61,516 nt of DNA. Origin: a bacterium (GTDB lineage: Bacteria; Cyanobacteriota; Vampirovibrionia; Gastranaerophilales; UBA9971). The notes under the pieces were generated by a model, which made no database searches, was not told the DNA's origin, and saw nothing but the letters and a program-made list of their open reading frames with translations. Numbering within the stretch: the first letter of the stretch is position 1; each line of letters begins with the position of its first letter. A program made the position numbers and the translations under genes. Location: positions 1 to 61,516 of the forward strand of contig JBAWVS010000008.1 of NCBI GenBank assembly GCA_037147175.1. The letters run 5' to 3'. Of this stretch, positions 25,142 to 33,809 are shown piece after piece.

Positions 25142-25771
25142 TTACCAGTCAAATTTATCCGTATATTTTATCTTTGGAGTGCCTTTATTGTTGCTGTATA
25201 TCCCGATTTTTTCACTTCTCAACAAGTAATCTGCATATACTACACCGAGGACAAGTCCTATAATGCAAACAAAGACCAGCACAAAAATATTAATATAAAA
25301 TTTTTGTATTACAAAATTTAAAACCTGCTGTGAAAATTCGGTTAAATAAGGGCAAGCGTACAAACATAATTGAAGAACACCTATTATAATTGCAGCAAAA
25401 GCAATATTTTTTGACTTTATTATTTTTACATGCAAAAGAGTTCCCGTCTGACCTACGACAAATGAGCCTAAAGTAAAGCCTCTTAGCCACATCCACGGGT
25501 TAATAATTGCCATAAATTCAGGAGTCATAGGATTTACAAGCACAGGTATCCTTATGTAAGGATGATTTTTAAAAGCAGGTTGAAGGACAGAATTTAACCA
25601 GTATAAGCTTAAATTAAAATAATAGCCGCACCAGTTAAAGAAAATTTTTGTACCGTCTAAGTCCAGCAAATAATTTATAAGATATGCCAATGAAAAAACA
25701 AGAATAGCCAGCAAAAAAGGGTTTTCTATGTGTCTTTTCTCACTATTTTTGCTTTTTTTTATCTCTCTCAA
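25142..25771 (-). CDS. Multi-span membrane protein, paralogue of the cyclase C-terminal domain
   Basis: 209 residues with about four membrane segments (ENPFLLAILVFSLAYLINYL; RGFTLGSFVVGQTGTLL; AFAAIIIGVLQLCLYAC; INIFVLVFVCIIGLVLGVV). Shared with the downstream cyclase are ENPF, GYYFNLSLY, and TPEFMAIINPWMWLRGF followed by SFVVG. I know no named family with the PEF-NPWMWLR motif. The start is a TTG overlapping the ribD stop (TTGA), with AAGGA upstream, so it is coupled to ribD. Confidence 0.7.
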   Translation of the reverse strand: MREIKKSKNSEKRHIENPFLLAILVFSLAYLINYLLDLDGTKIFFNWCGYYFNLSLYWLNSVLQPAFKNHPYIRIPVLVNPMTPEFMAIINPWMWLRGFTLGSFVVGQTGTLLHVKIIKSKNIAFAAIIIGVLQLCLYACPYLTEFSQQVLNFVIQKFYINIFVLVFVCIIGLVLGVVYADYLLRSEKIGIYSNNKGTPKIKYTDKFDW

Positions 25772-26880
25772 TTCAAATATCCTTCTATCATTATATCGGG
25801 AGAAAAAGTTTTAATTTCACCAAAACTAAATGTTTTGCTTTCAGAGATGTTTTTAATCTGAAGCCCTTCAAAAGAGCTTTTAGAAGAATTATCGCCGGTA
25901 ATTTTTGGCGCAATGAAGAAATAGACTTTATTAATAAGATTATATTTTAAAAAAGCACTGTTTAAATTTCCACCTGCTTCAACCAGAATACTAAAAATCT
26001 TTTTGTGATAGAGTTTTTGGACTAAATACTCCAAATCAATTTTATTATCCTGATTAAGCGGACATTTAATTATTTCTACATATTCAGGATAAATTTTTAA
26101 TTTATTTTTGTCAACATTTTTTGATACAGCAATAATTACTTTTGTATTATTGGCATTGTAAACTTTTGAATCAGGCGATGTTTTTAATTGCGAGTCTATA
26201 ATAACTCTTACAGGATTTCGAAAGCCTTCTTTGCGGCATGTTAAGCTTGGATTATCAACAATTACTGTGTTAGAGCCTGTAATAACAGCATCATATTTAT
26301 TTCTTAACCTTTGAACTTCTTCTCTTGCGACTTCAGAAGTTATCCATTTACTGCTTCCCGCTGAAGTTGCAATTTTTCCGTCAATAGTTGATGCAGTTTT
26401 CACGACAATAAAGGGTTTGTCTTGAGTTATATTTTTTATAAAAATTTCATTTATTTTTTCACATTCTTTGGTTAAAACAGCTTCTATGACTTCTATTCCT
26501 GCATTTTTTGCTTTTTGGATTCCTTCTCCTGAAACCAGAGGGTTGGGATCCGTCATTCCGACCACCAAAGTCTTGATTTTTTCTGCGATAATCCTGTCAA
26601 TGCAAGGAGGAGTCTTTCCGTAATGGGAACACGGTTCCAGACTTACGTAAATAGTTCCGCCTGCTGCCTTATTTCCTGCCTGATTAAGCGCATTTATCTC
26701 GGCATGAAGCTCTCCGTATCTTTCATGGCACCCTCTGCCGACCACGTTGCCGTTTTTATCAAGAACTATTGAACCCACAAGGGGATTAGGGGAAACACAT
26801 CCCTCTGCCGTCTTTGCCAGCTCAAGACATTCTTTCATGTATTTTTCGTGAATATTTTTATTATGCATATTTATTTTCAT
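25768..26880 (-). CDS. ribD: Bifunctional riboflavin biosynthesis deaminase/reductase RibD
   Basis: 370 residues, the normal length. N-terminal deaminase with zinc ligands in LHAEINAL and LEPCSHYGKTPPC; C-terminal reductase with KTASTIDGKIATSAGSSKWI and LVEAGGNLNSAFL. It performs the second and third steps of riboflavin synthesis. No other rib gene is nearby. No clear ribosome-binding site precedes ATG 26880. Confidence 0.95.
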   Translation of the reverse strand: MKINMHNKNIHEKYMKECLELAKTAEGCVSPNPLVGSIVLDKNGNVVGRGCHERYGELHAEINALNQAGNKAAGGTIYVSLEPCSHYGKTPPCIDRIIAEKIKTLVVGMTDPNPLVSGEGIQKAKNAGIEVIEAVLTKECEKINEIFIKNITQDKPFIVVKTASTIDGKIATSAGSSKWITSEVAREEVQRLRNKYDAVITGSNTVIVDNPSLTCRKEGFRNPVRVIIDSQLKTSPDSKVYNANNTKVIIAVSKNVDKNKLKIYPEYVEIIKCPLNQDNKIDLEYLVQKLYHKKIFSILVEAGGNLNSAFLKYNLINKVYFFIAPKITGDNSSKSSFEGLQIKNISESKTFSFGEIKTFSPDIMIEGYLN

Positions 26881-26932
26881 GGGATTTTTATGTAATTATT
26901 AAGGAAATTATACAACAATTAGTGAATATAAA

Positions 26933-27526
26933 ATGATAAAACTTGCAATTACCGGAAATATAGCAGCAGGAAAAACTTTAATAGAATCCTTGCTTCATGA
27001 GCTAGGAGTCATAACAATTGACACAGATGAAATTGTGCATGAGCTTCTTTCTTCAGATAAAGAAATTATTGATAAAGTTAACAATCTCTTTGATAACGAG
27101 GTTAAAGACAAAGAAGGCAAAATTAATCGTAAAAAAGTTGGTGATATAGTTTTTAACGATAAAACCAAACTCGAAAAACTTGAAAAAATTCTCCATCCTG
27201 AAGTTAAAAAAGTTGTAGATAAATTCTTTCAGGAAAATGAAAAAGAAAAAATCCTTGCTGTGTCCGTTCCTCAACTTTATGAAACAGGGTGGGAAGTTTA
27301 TTTTGATTGCGTTTTACTTGTTATTGCAGATTATAAAATCAGAAAAGAAAGGCTTTTGCTAAGAAACAATCTTTCAGAGGACGCTGCTCAAAAGAGATTG
27401 GCGGCACAAATACCGCAGGAAGAAAAAATCAGGAAAGCTGATTTTGTTATAAATAATTCTGAAGATATAGAAAATACAAGACTTCAGCTAAAAAAGGTTT
27501 TGGTAAGATTAACAAAAATGATATAA
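26933..27526 (+). CDS. coaE: Dephospho-CoA kinase
   Basis: 197 residues. P-loop LAITGNIAAGKTLIESLL, substrate Asp in TIDTDEIVHELL, the LID-region Arg pair in LLLRNNLSEDAAQKRLAAQI, and VINNSEDIENTRLQL near the end. It performs the last step of coenzyme A synthesis. It is divergent from ribD with a 52-base gap and is followed 31 bases later by the glutamine amidotransferase gene. Confidence 0.93.
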   Translation: MIKLAITGNIAAGKTLIESLLHELGVITIDTDEIVHELLSSDKEIIDKVNNLFDNEVKDKEGKINRKKVGDIVFNDKTKLEKLEKILHPEVKKVVDKFFQENEKEKILAVSVPQLYETGWEVYFDCVLLVIADYKIRKERLLLRNNLSEDAAQKRLAAQIPQEEKIRKADFVINNSEDIENTRLQLKKVLVRLTKMI

Positions 27527-27557
27527 TAAATTCATTATAAAAAGCAGGCTTTAAAAT

Positions 27558-28136
27558 ATGATACTTGTAATTGATAATTATGATTCCTTTACCTACAATC
27601 TTGTCCAGTATCTGGGCGAGCTTGGCGCAGAGTGTCAGGTTTTCAGGAATGATGCGATTTCTGTTGATGAAATAAAAAAACTTAATCCCTCGCATATTAT
27701 AATTTCTCCCGGCCCGGGAACTCCTGATGAATCAGGTATTTCAATAGATGTGATTAAAAATCTGGCAGGATCTGTTCCAATTCTCGGGGTTTGTCTCGGG
27801 CATCAAACGATTGGGCAGGTTTTTGGAGCAAAAGTTGTAAGAGCTCCTTATTTAATGCATGGCAAGATTTCTGAAATAATTCACGATACTGATGAGCCTT
27901 TGTTTGCTGATATTGATAACCCTTTTTCTGCTACAAGGTACCATTCTTTGATAATTGACAGGAATTCCGCCAAAGAAACTCCTTTAAAAATAATTGCCTG
28001 GACTTCTGATAATATTATTATGGCAGTGAGGCACAAGGATTTTAAAAATCTTGTGGGGATTCAGTTTCATCCTGAGTCAATTTTGACAAAATCAGGCAAA
28101 AAACTGCTCTCAAATTTTTTAAAATTTAAAAAATAA
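27558..28136 (+). CDS. trpG: Anthranilate/aminodeoxychorismate synthase glutamine amidotransferase
   Basis: 192 residues. Class I amidotransferase: [29 protein letters not shown], catalytic Cys in [14 protein letters not shown], and His/Glu in [10 protein letters not shown]. It supplies ammonia for anthranilate or 4-amino-4-deoxychorismate. The adjacent trpD favours TrpG; many bacteria use one protein for both pathways, and no trpE/pabB is in the window, so pabA is a fair alternative. Confidence 0.92.
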   Translation: MILVIDNYDSFTYNLVQYLGELGAECQVFRNDAISVDEIKKLNPSHIIISPGPGTPDESGISIDVIKNLAGSVPILGVCLGHQTIGQVFGAKVVRAPYLMHGKISEIIHDTDEPLFADIDNPFSATRYHSLIIDRNSAKETPLKIIAWTSDNIIMAVRHKDFKNLVGIQFHPESILTKSGKKLLSNFLKFKK

Positions 28137-28140
28137 AATA

Positions 28141-29160
28141 ATGCTAAAAAAATATCTCTCAAAAATAAAAACAGGGCAGAACCTTACATCTAAAGAAGCC
28201 GGAGAATTGATAGAATTAATGTCTACCGGAGAAGTTTTGCCGTCTCAAATTGCTGATTTGCTTGTTTCTTTCAACACAAAAGAAATAACTTCCGAAGAAA
28301 TATTTGGTTTTGCGCAAAAAATGAGAGAAAAAGCTTTAAAAATTAACACACAAGAAGTTGATAATATTGTAGATTCTTGCGGGACAGGCGGAGATAAAAC
28401 AAATACTTTTAATATCTCAACTGCATCGGCAATTTTAACTTCTGCGGCAGGGGTAACGGTTGCAAAGCATTCTAATTTTGGATTTACGAGCAAATGCGGA
28501 AGCAGCAATGTAATTCAATCTCTTGGAATAGAGCTTTTAACAACACCTCAAGAGGTTGAAAAAAATCTGTCAAAACATAATATAGCTTTTATACATGCGC
28601 CCTACTTTCACAAATGCACTTTTCATGTAAATGCTGTCAGAAAAGAACTTGGTATAAGGACAATATTTAATATTCTCGGTCCTTTGACAAATCCAGCTTT
28701 TCCTCCCGGTCAGGTTATAGGGGTTCCGAACAAAGAATTATGCCCTAAAATTGCGGAAGCCTTAAAAAATCTTGGCTGCAAGAAAGCGCTTGTCGTAAAC
28801 GGCTTAAATCCCGTGATGGACGAAATAAGTACTTGCGGAAAAACTTTTATTTCCAGACTTAATAACGGAAAAATTGATAATTTTGAAATTCATCCTGAAG
28901 ATTTTGGGATAAAACAAGCTGAGATAGAAGCTATACAGGGTGATTCTCCTGAAGTTAACGCAAAAATCATTGAAGATATTTTTAACGGAAAAATTTCAGG
29001 AGCAAAATTAGAGATAGTTTTGCTCAACTCCGCAGCGCTTTTGTGGGTGGGAAATGCCGTAAATTCTCTTGAAGAAGGAATTAAACTTGCGGCGGAAATT
29101 ATCCAAAGCGGCAAAGCCGCACAAAAACTTAAAGATTTGAAAGTAAAAAATCAGGAATAA
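28141..29160 (+). CDS. trpD: Anthranilate phosphoribosyltransferase
   Basis: 339 residues. SCGTGGDKTNTFNISTASAI is the PRPP loop; KHSNFGFTSKCGSSNVIQSL differs slightly from the common KHGNR..SS form; ILGPLTNPAFPPGQVIGV is typical. It transfers phosphoribose to anthranilate in tryptophan synthesis. It starts 4 bases after trpG and is certainly co-transcribed. Confidence 0.93.
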   Translation: MLKKYLSKIKTGQNLTSKEAGELIELMSTGEVLPSQIADLLVSFNTKEITSEEIFGFAQKMREKALKINTQEVDNIVDSCGTGGDKTNTFNISTASAILTSAAGVTVAKHSNFGFTSKCGSSNVIQSLGIELLTTPQEVEKNLSKHNIAFIHAPYFHKCTFHVNAVRKELGIRTIFNILGPLTNPAFPPGQVIGVPNKELCPKIAEALKNLGCKKALVVNGLNPVMDEISTCGKTFISRLNNGKIDNFEIHPEDFGIKQAEIEAIQGDSPEVNAKIIEDIFNGKISGAKLEIVLLNSAALLWVGNAVNSLEEGIKLAAEIIQSGKAAQKLKDLKVKNQE

Positions 29161-29216
29161 ATCAACTTTACAAAGAGGCAAATACGGATTTTTAGGCTTA
29201 ACTTTAATTTTGCAGA

Positions 29217-29387
29217 CTAATAAACTTCAAAAATCCTTGTATCAGTGCCGCCTTCACCTATTTTAAACTTTACGGGTTTTAGGCATTTCGGGCACCAACC
29301 TGCATAAGCGGTTCCATCTTTGTTTATATAAATTCTGTTATATACATTACAGCACCTAAAAAGAACGCTGATAAATTTTTTTTGCAT
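29217..29387 (-). CDS. Small cysteine-containing (putative zinc) protein
   Basis: 56 residues from ATG 29387 (an in-frame TTG at 29402 is less likely). Two cysteine pairs, LFRCCN and WCPKCLKPV, flank INKDGTAYAG, and the end reads GEGGTDTRIFEVY. This looks like a small rubredoxin-like zinc knuckle, though the first pair is adjacent Cys-Cys rather than CxxC. Function is unknown. Confidence 0.65.
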   Translation of the reverse strand: MQKKFISVLFRCCNVYNRIYINKDGTAYAGWCPKCLKPVKFKIGEGGTDTRIFEVY

Positions 29388-29869
29388 TTTGTAATATCCC
29401 AAAAAAATTTTATTTTTATTACTTAATTATATTTTATCAATTAATTTTCTCAAACAAAAGTAGGAGGTTTTTAAACTTTCATCAATTAAGTTTATGATTA
29501 AATTTTAGTGATTTTTTTGGTAAAAAGGCATGCATTAAGCTTGGAAAGCCTAAAATTAAAGCATTTTGGCTATAAATACATAAAATAACATTATAACACC
29601 AGCTTTCATAAAAATAGACGATGTTATACGAAAGATGGACTGTTAATATTTACATGTACTCCTTAGAAGACGACGATACACATATCCCTATCTAGCTATG
29701 CTTTCTTGAAAAAGATCATAGCTTTTTTATTGGAAATTTTTATTTACAAAATTTTTAACCGGACAAATTCTAATACACTCGAATTGCCGAATAAATTAAT
29801 CGGCCGGACATTGCGAAGAAGCACAAAGGGCTAATATGGCAATCTATTCAGGTTTAAATTAAAATCAAA
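29388..29869. other. Intergenic with orphan terminator
   Basis: About 480 bases between two minus-strand genes. The only clear structure is a plus-strand hairpin plus T-run at 29694-29730, which ends no annotated gene. No coding frame is convincing. Confidence 0.5.
29694..29730 (+). terminator. Orphan intrinsic terminator, possible 3' end of a small RNA
   Basis: AGCTATG (29694-29700) pairs with CATAGCT (29717-29723), followed by TTTTTAT. No plus-strand gene lies within 500 bases upstream, so it may end an unannotated small RNA, or be fortuitous. Confidence 0.5.
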
Positions 29870-30190
29870 TTAATATTCAAAAAATCGGCAAAAATCTACA
29901 TCATCAAAATTGCACAGCAATATATAAACAGGGTCATCTTCTTCTATTTTTTGAAACCCGTAATCATCAAAAAGCCAGTATTTAGGGCTTACACCTGATG
30001 AACGTACTATACCTTTTTCTTTTAATATGTTTAACTTTTTCTTAACTATATCAATCTTTAAATTAATTTTTCTGGCAAGTTCAAGAGCAGTAATTCCTTC
30101 GGCAAAAGTTCTGTTTTGAGGATTGCTGAACATAAGTTCAAGTCCTACTAATCTCAATATCTTATCATCCTGCGCTAATACACTTGTCAT
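29870..30190 (-). CDS. Small winged-helix DNA-binding-like protein
   Basis: 106 residues. The centre reads as a winged helix-turn-helix: ITALELARKINLKIDIVKKK, LNILKEKGIVRSSG, then YWLFDDYG as the wing. The acidic end (EEDDPVYILLCNFDDVDF) is unlike common MarR or ArsR proteins. Probably a regulator; the target is unknown. Confidence 0.65.
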   Translation of the reverse strand: MTSVLAQDDKILRLVGLELMFSNPQNRTFAEGITALELARKINLKIDIVKKKLNILKEKGIVRSSGVSPKYWLFDDYGFQKIEEDDPVYILLCNFDDVDFCRFFEY

Positions 30191-30491
30191 TTTAAATAAT
30201 ACTCTTTCAACTGTTGTATATATTGAATTAACTGGGATTACTTATTTTTACATGCTACATGTCGGCATGTTTTTAAAAAAACTACAATAAAAACTTTATT
30301 GTCGTAAAAAAACTTAATATTACTTTTATATTGTTTATACCGCTTCAAAAACAAATTCAGAATTTTAACAACCTTCAGAAAAGCGCTATTCTCTAGTGGG
30401 AGCGTTATTTTCGGAAACGATGAGTTTTCGAAAATACAAACTCATTTTAGTTTATACTCCACTAAAAAAATTTTTATGGCAATATTTTTAT
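30191..30491. other. Divergent intergenic region before tilS
   Basis: About 300 bases. It contains two small hairpins: ACATGC/GCATGT followed by TTTTT (30250-30274) and ACAATAAA/TTTATTGT (30284-30302). The first resembles a weak terminator. An in-frame ATG at 30420 would extend tilS by 24 residues but gives an atypical N terminus. Confidence 0.4.
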
Positions 30492-31871
30492 ATGTCATCA
30501 AATAGTTTAAAAATTAAAGAAAAGGTACTAAATTACCTGAAGAAGTATAATCTGACGGATAAAAACCAGATACTTCTTCTGGGCTTTTCCGGAGGGATTG
30601 ATTCCGCCTGCCTTCTCGATGTTTTGTTCGGGTTATCTCAAGAATACGGATTCAAGCTTATAGCAGGGCATTTGAATCATAATTGGAGAGGAAAAGAATC
30701 GCAAAAAGAGGAATTAAGCGCAAAACAATTTTGTTTAGAAAGAAATCTTGAATTTTTCAGTGAAACACTGCCTGAAAATCTGCCTCACACAGAAGAAGAA
30801 GCACGAAACCAGCGTTATAAATTTTTTAACAAAATTTCTGCATCGACAAAAGCAACTGCAATAATAACAGGTCATACTCTTTCGGATCAAATAGAAACTG
30901 TTCTTTACAGAATAATTAAAGGTACAGGGATTTCAGGACTCAAAGGCATACCCGAAGTCAGATATCAGGATGAATTTCCTGCTATATACAGACCCTTGTT
31001 GGAAATATTACGAGAAGAAAACATTGAATACTGCAAAGAAAATAATATTACTCCAAGCCTCGACTCAAGTAATCTTCAGGAAAAGTATTTAAGAAATAAA
31101 ATCAGGTTAAATCTTATACCTGAACTAAAAACATATAATTCCGGCATAGAAAACGCCATTCTGAGGCTTTCTACGATTTCAAAAGAGTCAGAAGAGTTAA
31201 TAGAAGAATATTTAAGCTTGATAAATACTGACATATCTTTAGAAAAAAACGTTATTTCTACTCCGAAGTTCTTAAACCTATCTCATTCTTTACAAAAAAG
31301 GATTTTATTTGACTTTTTTATAAAAAATAATATTGAATATAATTATGAAAAAATTGCAGAAAACCTGAATTTTGTTAAAGAAAGTTCAAATTTGAAATCA
31401 GGAAATACAATTTCTCTGCAAAAAAACAGGTGGCTGTTTGTTTCTTCATCAGAAATAAGAATAATTGACCATATCACATCCGATAAAATTCCTGAAATTA
31501 CAGCTGTAAATATTAACGGGGATACGTTTTTTTCCTCATTGAACCTGACACTTAAAATCAAGACATGGGAAGGTGAACCACCGAAAGAATTCCCGAAAAA
31601 AACAGATAAAAAAGCTTATGTGGATTTGAACAGTATAAAACTCCCCTTGGTTTTGAGAACAAGAAGAGAAGGCGACAAAATTCAGCCTTTCGGCATGAAA
31701 GAGAAAACAAAACTCAAAAAATATTTGATAAACAAAGGGATTCCAGAATTTGAAAGGGATAAGCTTTTGCTGCTTGCGAATGAAGATGAAATTCTCTGGG
31801 TTCCAAACGTAGGAATTAGTGAATTATTAAGAGTTAATAAAATTCCCACCCATGAAATAAATATAATTTAA
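30492..31871 (+). CDS. tilS: tRNA(Ile)-lysidine synthase
   Basis: 459 residues. PP-loop LLLGFSGGIDSACLLDVLFG, HLNHNWRGKESQKEE, ITGHTLSDQIETVLYRIIKG, and the C-terminal domains with RTRREGDKIQPFGMKEKTKL and WVPNVGISELLRV. It modifies C34 of tRNA-Ile(CAU) to lysidine, which is essential for AUA decoding. The start at 30492 matches the family N terminus, but no good ribosome-binding site is seen. It heads tilS-hpt-DUF3326. Confidence 0.93.
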   Translation: MSSNSLKIKEKVLNYLKKYNLTDKNQILLLGFSGGIDSACLLDVLFGLSQEYGFKLIAGHLNHNWRGKESQKEELSAKQFCLERNLEFFSETLPENLPHTEEEARNQRYKFFNKISASTKATAIITGHTLSDQIETVLYRIIKGTGISGLKGIPEVRYQDEFPAIYRPLLEILREENIEYCKENNITPSLDSSNLQEKYLRNKIRLNLIPELKTYNSGIENAILRLSTISKESEELIEEYLSLINTDISLEKNVISTPKFLNLSHSLQKRILFDFFIKNNIEYNYEKIAENLNFVKESSNLKSGNTISLQKNRWLFVSSSEIRIIDHITSDKIPEITAVNINGDTFFSSLNLTLKIKTWEGEPPKEFPKKTDKKAYVDLNSIKLPLVLRTRREGDKIQPFGMKEKTKLKKYLINKGIPEFERDKLLLLANEDEILWVPNVGISELLRVNKIPTHEINII

Positions 31872-31918
31872 AAATTTTAGTATAATTTAATTAAATATAG
31901 TTGAAAAAGGAAAGAAAA

Positions 31919-32467
31919 ATGCAGGTAATTTTAGATAAAAACGAATCAGAACTCGTAGAATTGTTTTCAGAAGATGCCATTCAAAATCGCATAAGAGAAC
32001 TGGCAAAAGAAATCAACAATACTTTTCCTAAGAACGAAGAGTTAGTGGTAATTGCGGTTTTAGCAGGATCTATTTTGTTTGCATCTGACTTGATAAAACG
32101 TCTTCATATGCCAATTCAGTTCGAATTTGTAAGACTTTCCAGTTACGGAAATGACCAAAAGTCATCCGGAAGGGTAAAACCTGTGGATTTAACTCTTCCA
32201 AGCCTTGAAGGGAAAAATGTTTTAATAGTTGAAGATATTGTAGATACCGGGCACACAGCAAATTTCATGATAGATTATATAAAATTACAGCATAAGCCTG
32301 CAACTATTAAATTTGCAACGCTGTTGGACAAAGTTTGCGCAAGACAAAAACATGTCGACATTAGTTATAGCGGATTTGAAGTAGATAATAAATTTGTAGT
32401 TGGCTATGGGCTTGATTACCTTGGTTATTTAAGAAATCTGCCTTACATTGGATATTTTCCCCAATAG
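31919..32467 (+). CDS. hpt: Hypoxanthine(-guanine) phosphoribosyltransferase
   Basis: 182 residues. PRPP-binding motif NVLIVEDIVDTGHTANFM; also VIAVLAGSILFASDLIKRL and VGYGLDYLGYLRNLPYIG. It salvages hypoxanthine and guanine. AAGGAAAG precedes ATG 31919, deciding against the TTG at 31901. It follows tilS, a very common arrangement. Confidence 0.94.
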   Translation: MQVILDKNESELVELFSEDAIQNRIRELAKEINNTFPKNEELVVIAVLAGSILFASDLIKRLHMPIQFEFVRLSSYGNDQKSSGRVKPVDLTLPSLEGKNVLIVEDIVDTGHTANFMIDYIKLQHKPATIKFATLLDKVCARQKHVDISYSGFEVDNKFVVGYGLDYLGYLRNLPYIGYFPQ

Positions 32468-32473
32468 GTTTTT

Positions 32474-33505
32474 ATGAAAAACAATGATTTTATAGCAGCC
32501 TGCATAATTCCAACAGGCATAGGCGCTTCTATTGGCGGTTATGCCGGAGATGCTTCACCTTATATAAATCTCCTGTCAAAGGTTTGTCCGATAATAACCA
32601 ACCCTAATTCGGTAAATGCAGCTGTTTTTTCAGGTATAAACGATAATATCCTTTATACGGAAGGATATGCGATTGATATGTTTTTCAAGGAAGAAATTGC
32701 ACTTATACCCTCCAAATTCAATAAAATCGGGGTCATTTTTGACAAGGCTATCCCTAAAAAGGTTTTAAATGTCCATATAAATACCCTCAATGCAGTAAAA
32801 TCGACTTATGGTATTAATATTTTATGTTACGAAATAACTGAAGAAAATACAGGCGTAGCTTTCAATGTTTCAGAGTCGGGAATTTCTACAGGGAACTTGA
32901 AAAATCCTGACACATTGATAAATTCTGCCCGCAAATTAATAAACAAAGGTGCAGAAGCTCTTGCTGTCGTCTGCTATTTTAATACACCGGAAGATTCTGA
33001 TTATGCTAAAGGCAATGGAATAGACCCTGTAGGCGGAATAGAAGCAATAATTTCTCATATTTTAACGAGGGAATTTAAAGTTCCTGTCGCTCATGCCCCT
33101 GCTTTTGACGAAAATTCTCTTGTTATAAGCTCAGATATCGTTAATAAAAAAGCATCTGCGGAATATATTACGCCTACTTTTCTTCCCTGCGTACTGTTAG
33201 GACTTTACAATGCACCTAAAATCCTTGAAATTTCGCCATTTAAAGACCAGACATTGCAATTTAATAGTTCGTTTATAATTTTAGAAAGTCTAAAAGCACT
33301 CGTAATGCCTTATGATTGCCTGGGAGGAGTTCCTGTCTTAAAGGCTATAGAGAAAAATATTCCTATAATTGCCGTAGAGGAGAATAAAACAATATTAAAT
33401 ATAACGCCTAAATCACTTGGCATCGAAGAAAAAGTCATAAAAGTTAAAAATTATCAAGAAGCAGCAGGGTTTTTGCTTGCAATGAAAAACGGGATCTACT
33501 TTTAA
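32474..33505 (+). CDS. DUF3326 protein
   Basis: 343 residues. The N terminus (CIIPTGIGASIGGYAGDASP, NPNSVNAAVFSGINDNILYT, EGYAIDMFF) is diagnostic of DUF3326, a family mainly known from cyanobacteria and plants. Other conserved blocks are DPVGGIEAIISH, HAPAF and ALVMPYDCLGGVPVL. Its function is unknown. It begins 6 bases after hpt, so the two are co-transcribed. This gene is one of the better hints of cyanobacterial kinship. Confidence 0.85.
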   Translation: MKNNDFIAACIIPTGIGASIGGYAGDASPYINLLSKVCPIITNPNSVNAAVFSGINDNILYTEGYAIDMFFKEEIALIPSKFNKIGVIFDKAIPKKVLNVHINTLNAVKSTYGINILCYEITEENTGVAFNVSESGISTGNLKNPDTLINSARKLINKGAEALAVVCYFNTPEDSDYAKGNGIDPVGGIEAIISHILTREFKVPVAHAPAFDENSLVISSDIVNKKASAEYITPTFLPCVLLGLYNAPKILEISPFKDQTLQFNSSFIILESLKALVMPYDCLGGVPVLKAIEKNIPIIAVEENKTILNITPKSLGIEEKVIKVKNYQEAAGFLLAMKNGIYF

Positions 33506-33583
33506 CATGCAAAAAAGACTTTTCCTAATGTAGTTATGTTTTGATAAAATAAAAAAGTCATTAAATTTAGGAGTTCGGGAAAA

Positions 33584-33808
33584 ATGTCAGATAAGAAAAT
33601 TTTAGCTACTATTCCTCGCAGTGCAACCGAAGAAATTCAGGTTCAATTAAGCGAATACAAAGGCAAAAAATACCTTGACTTGAGAATTTTCTACACTACA
33701 GACGGAGGAGCGACATGGCTTCCTACCAAAAAAGGTGTTGCTATTTATCCTGAGAACATTGAATTACTAAAAGAAGCTATTGAATTGGCACAGAAAGAAT
33801 TTGAATAA
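33584..33808 (+). CDS. PC4/p15-like transcriptional coactivator family protein
   Basis: 74 residues: EEIQVQLSEYKGKKYLDLRI, FYTTDGGATWLPTKKGVAIY, and the helix NIELLKEAIELAQKEFE. This is the bacterial PC4-like fold, a single-stranded nucleic-acid-binding dimer. AGGAGTTCGGG precedes the ATG. The stop at 33808 is one base from the proposed priA start. Confidence 0.85.
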   Translation: MSDKKILATIPRSATEEIQVQLSEYKGKKYLDLRIFYTTDGGATWLPTKKGVAIYPENIELLKEAIELAQKEFE

Positions 33809-33809
33809 C

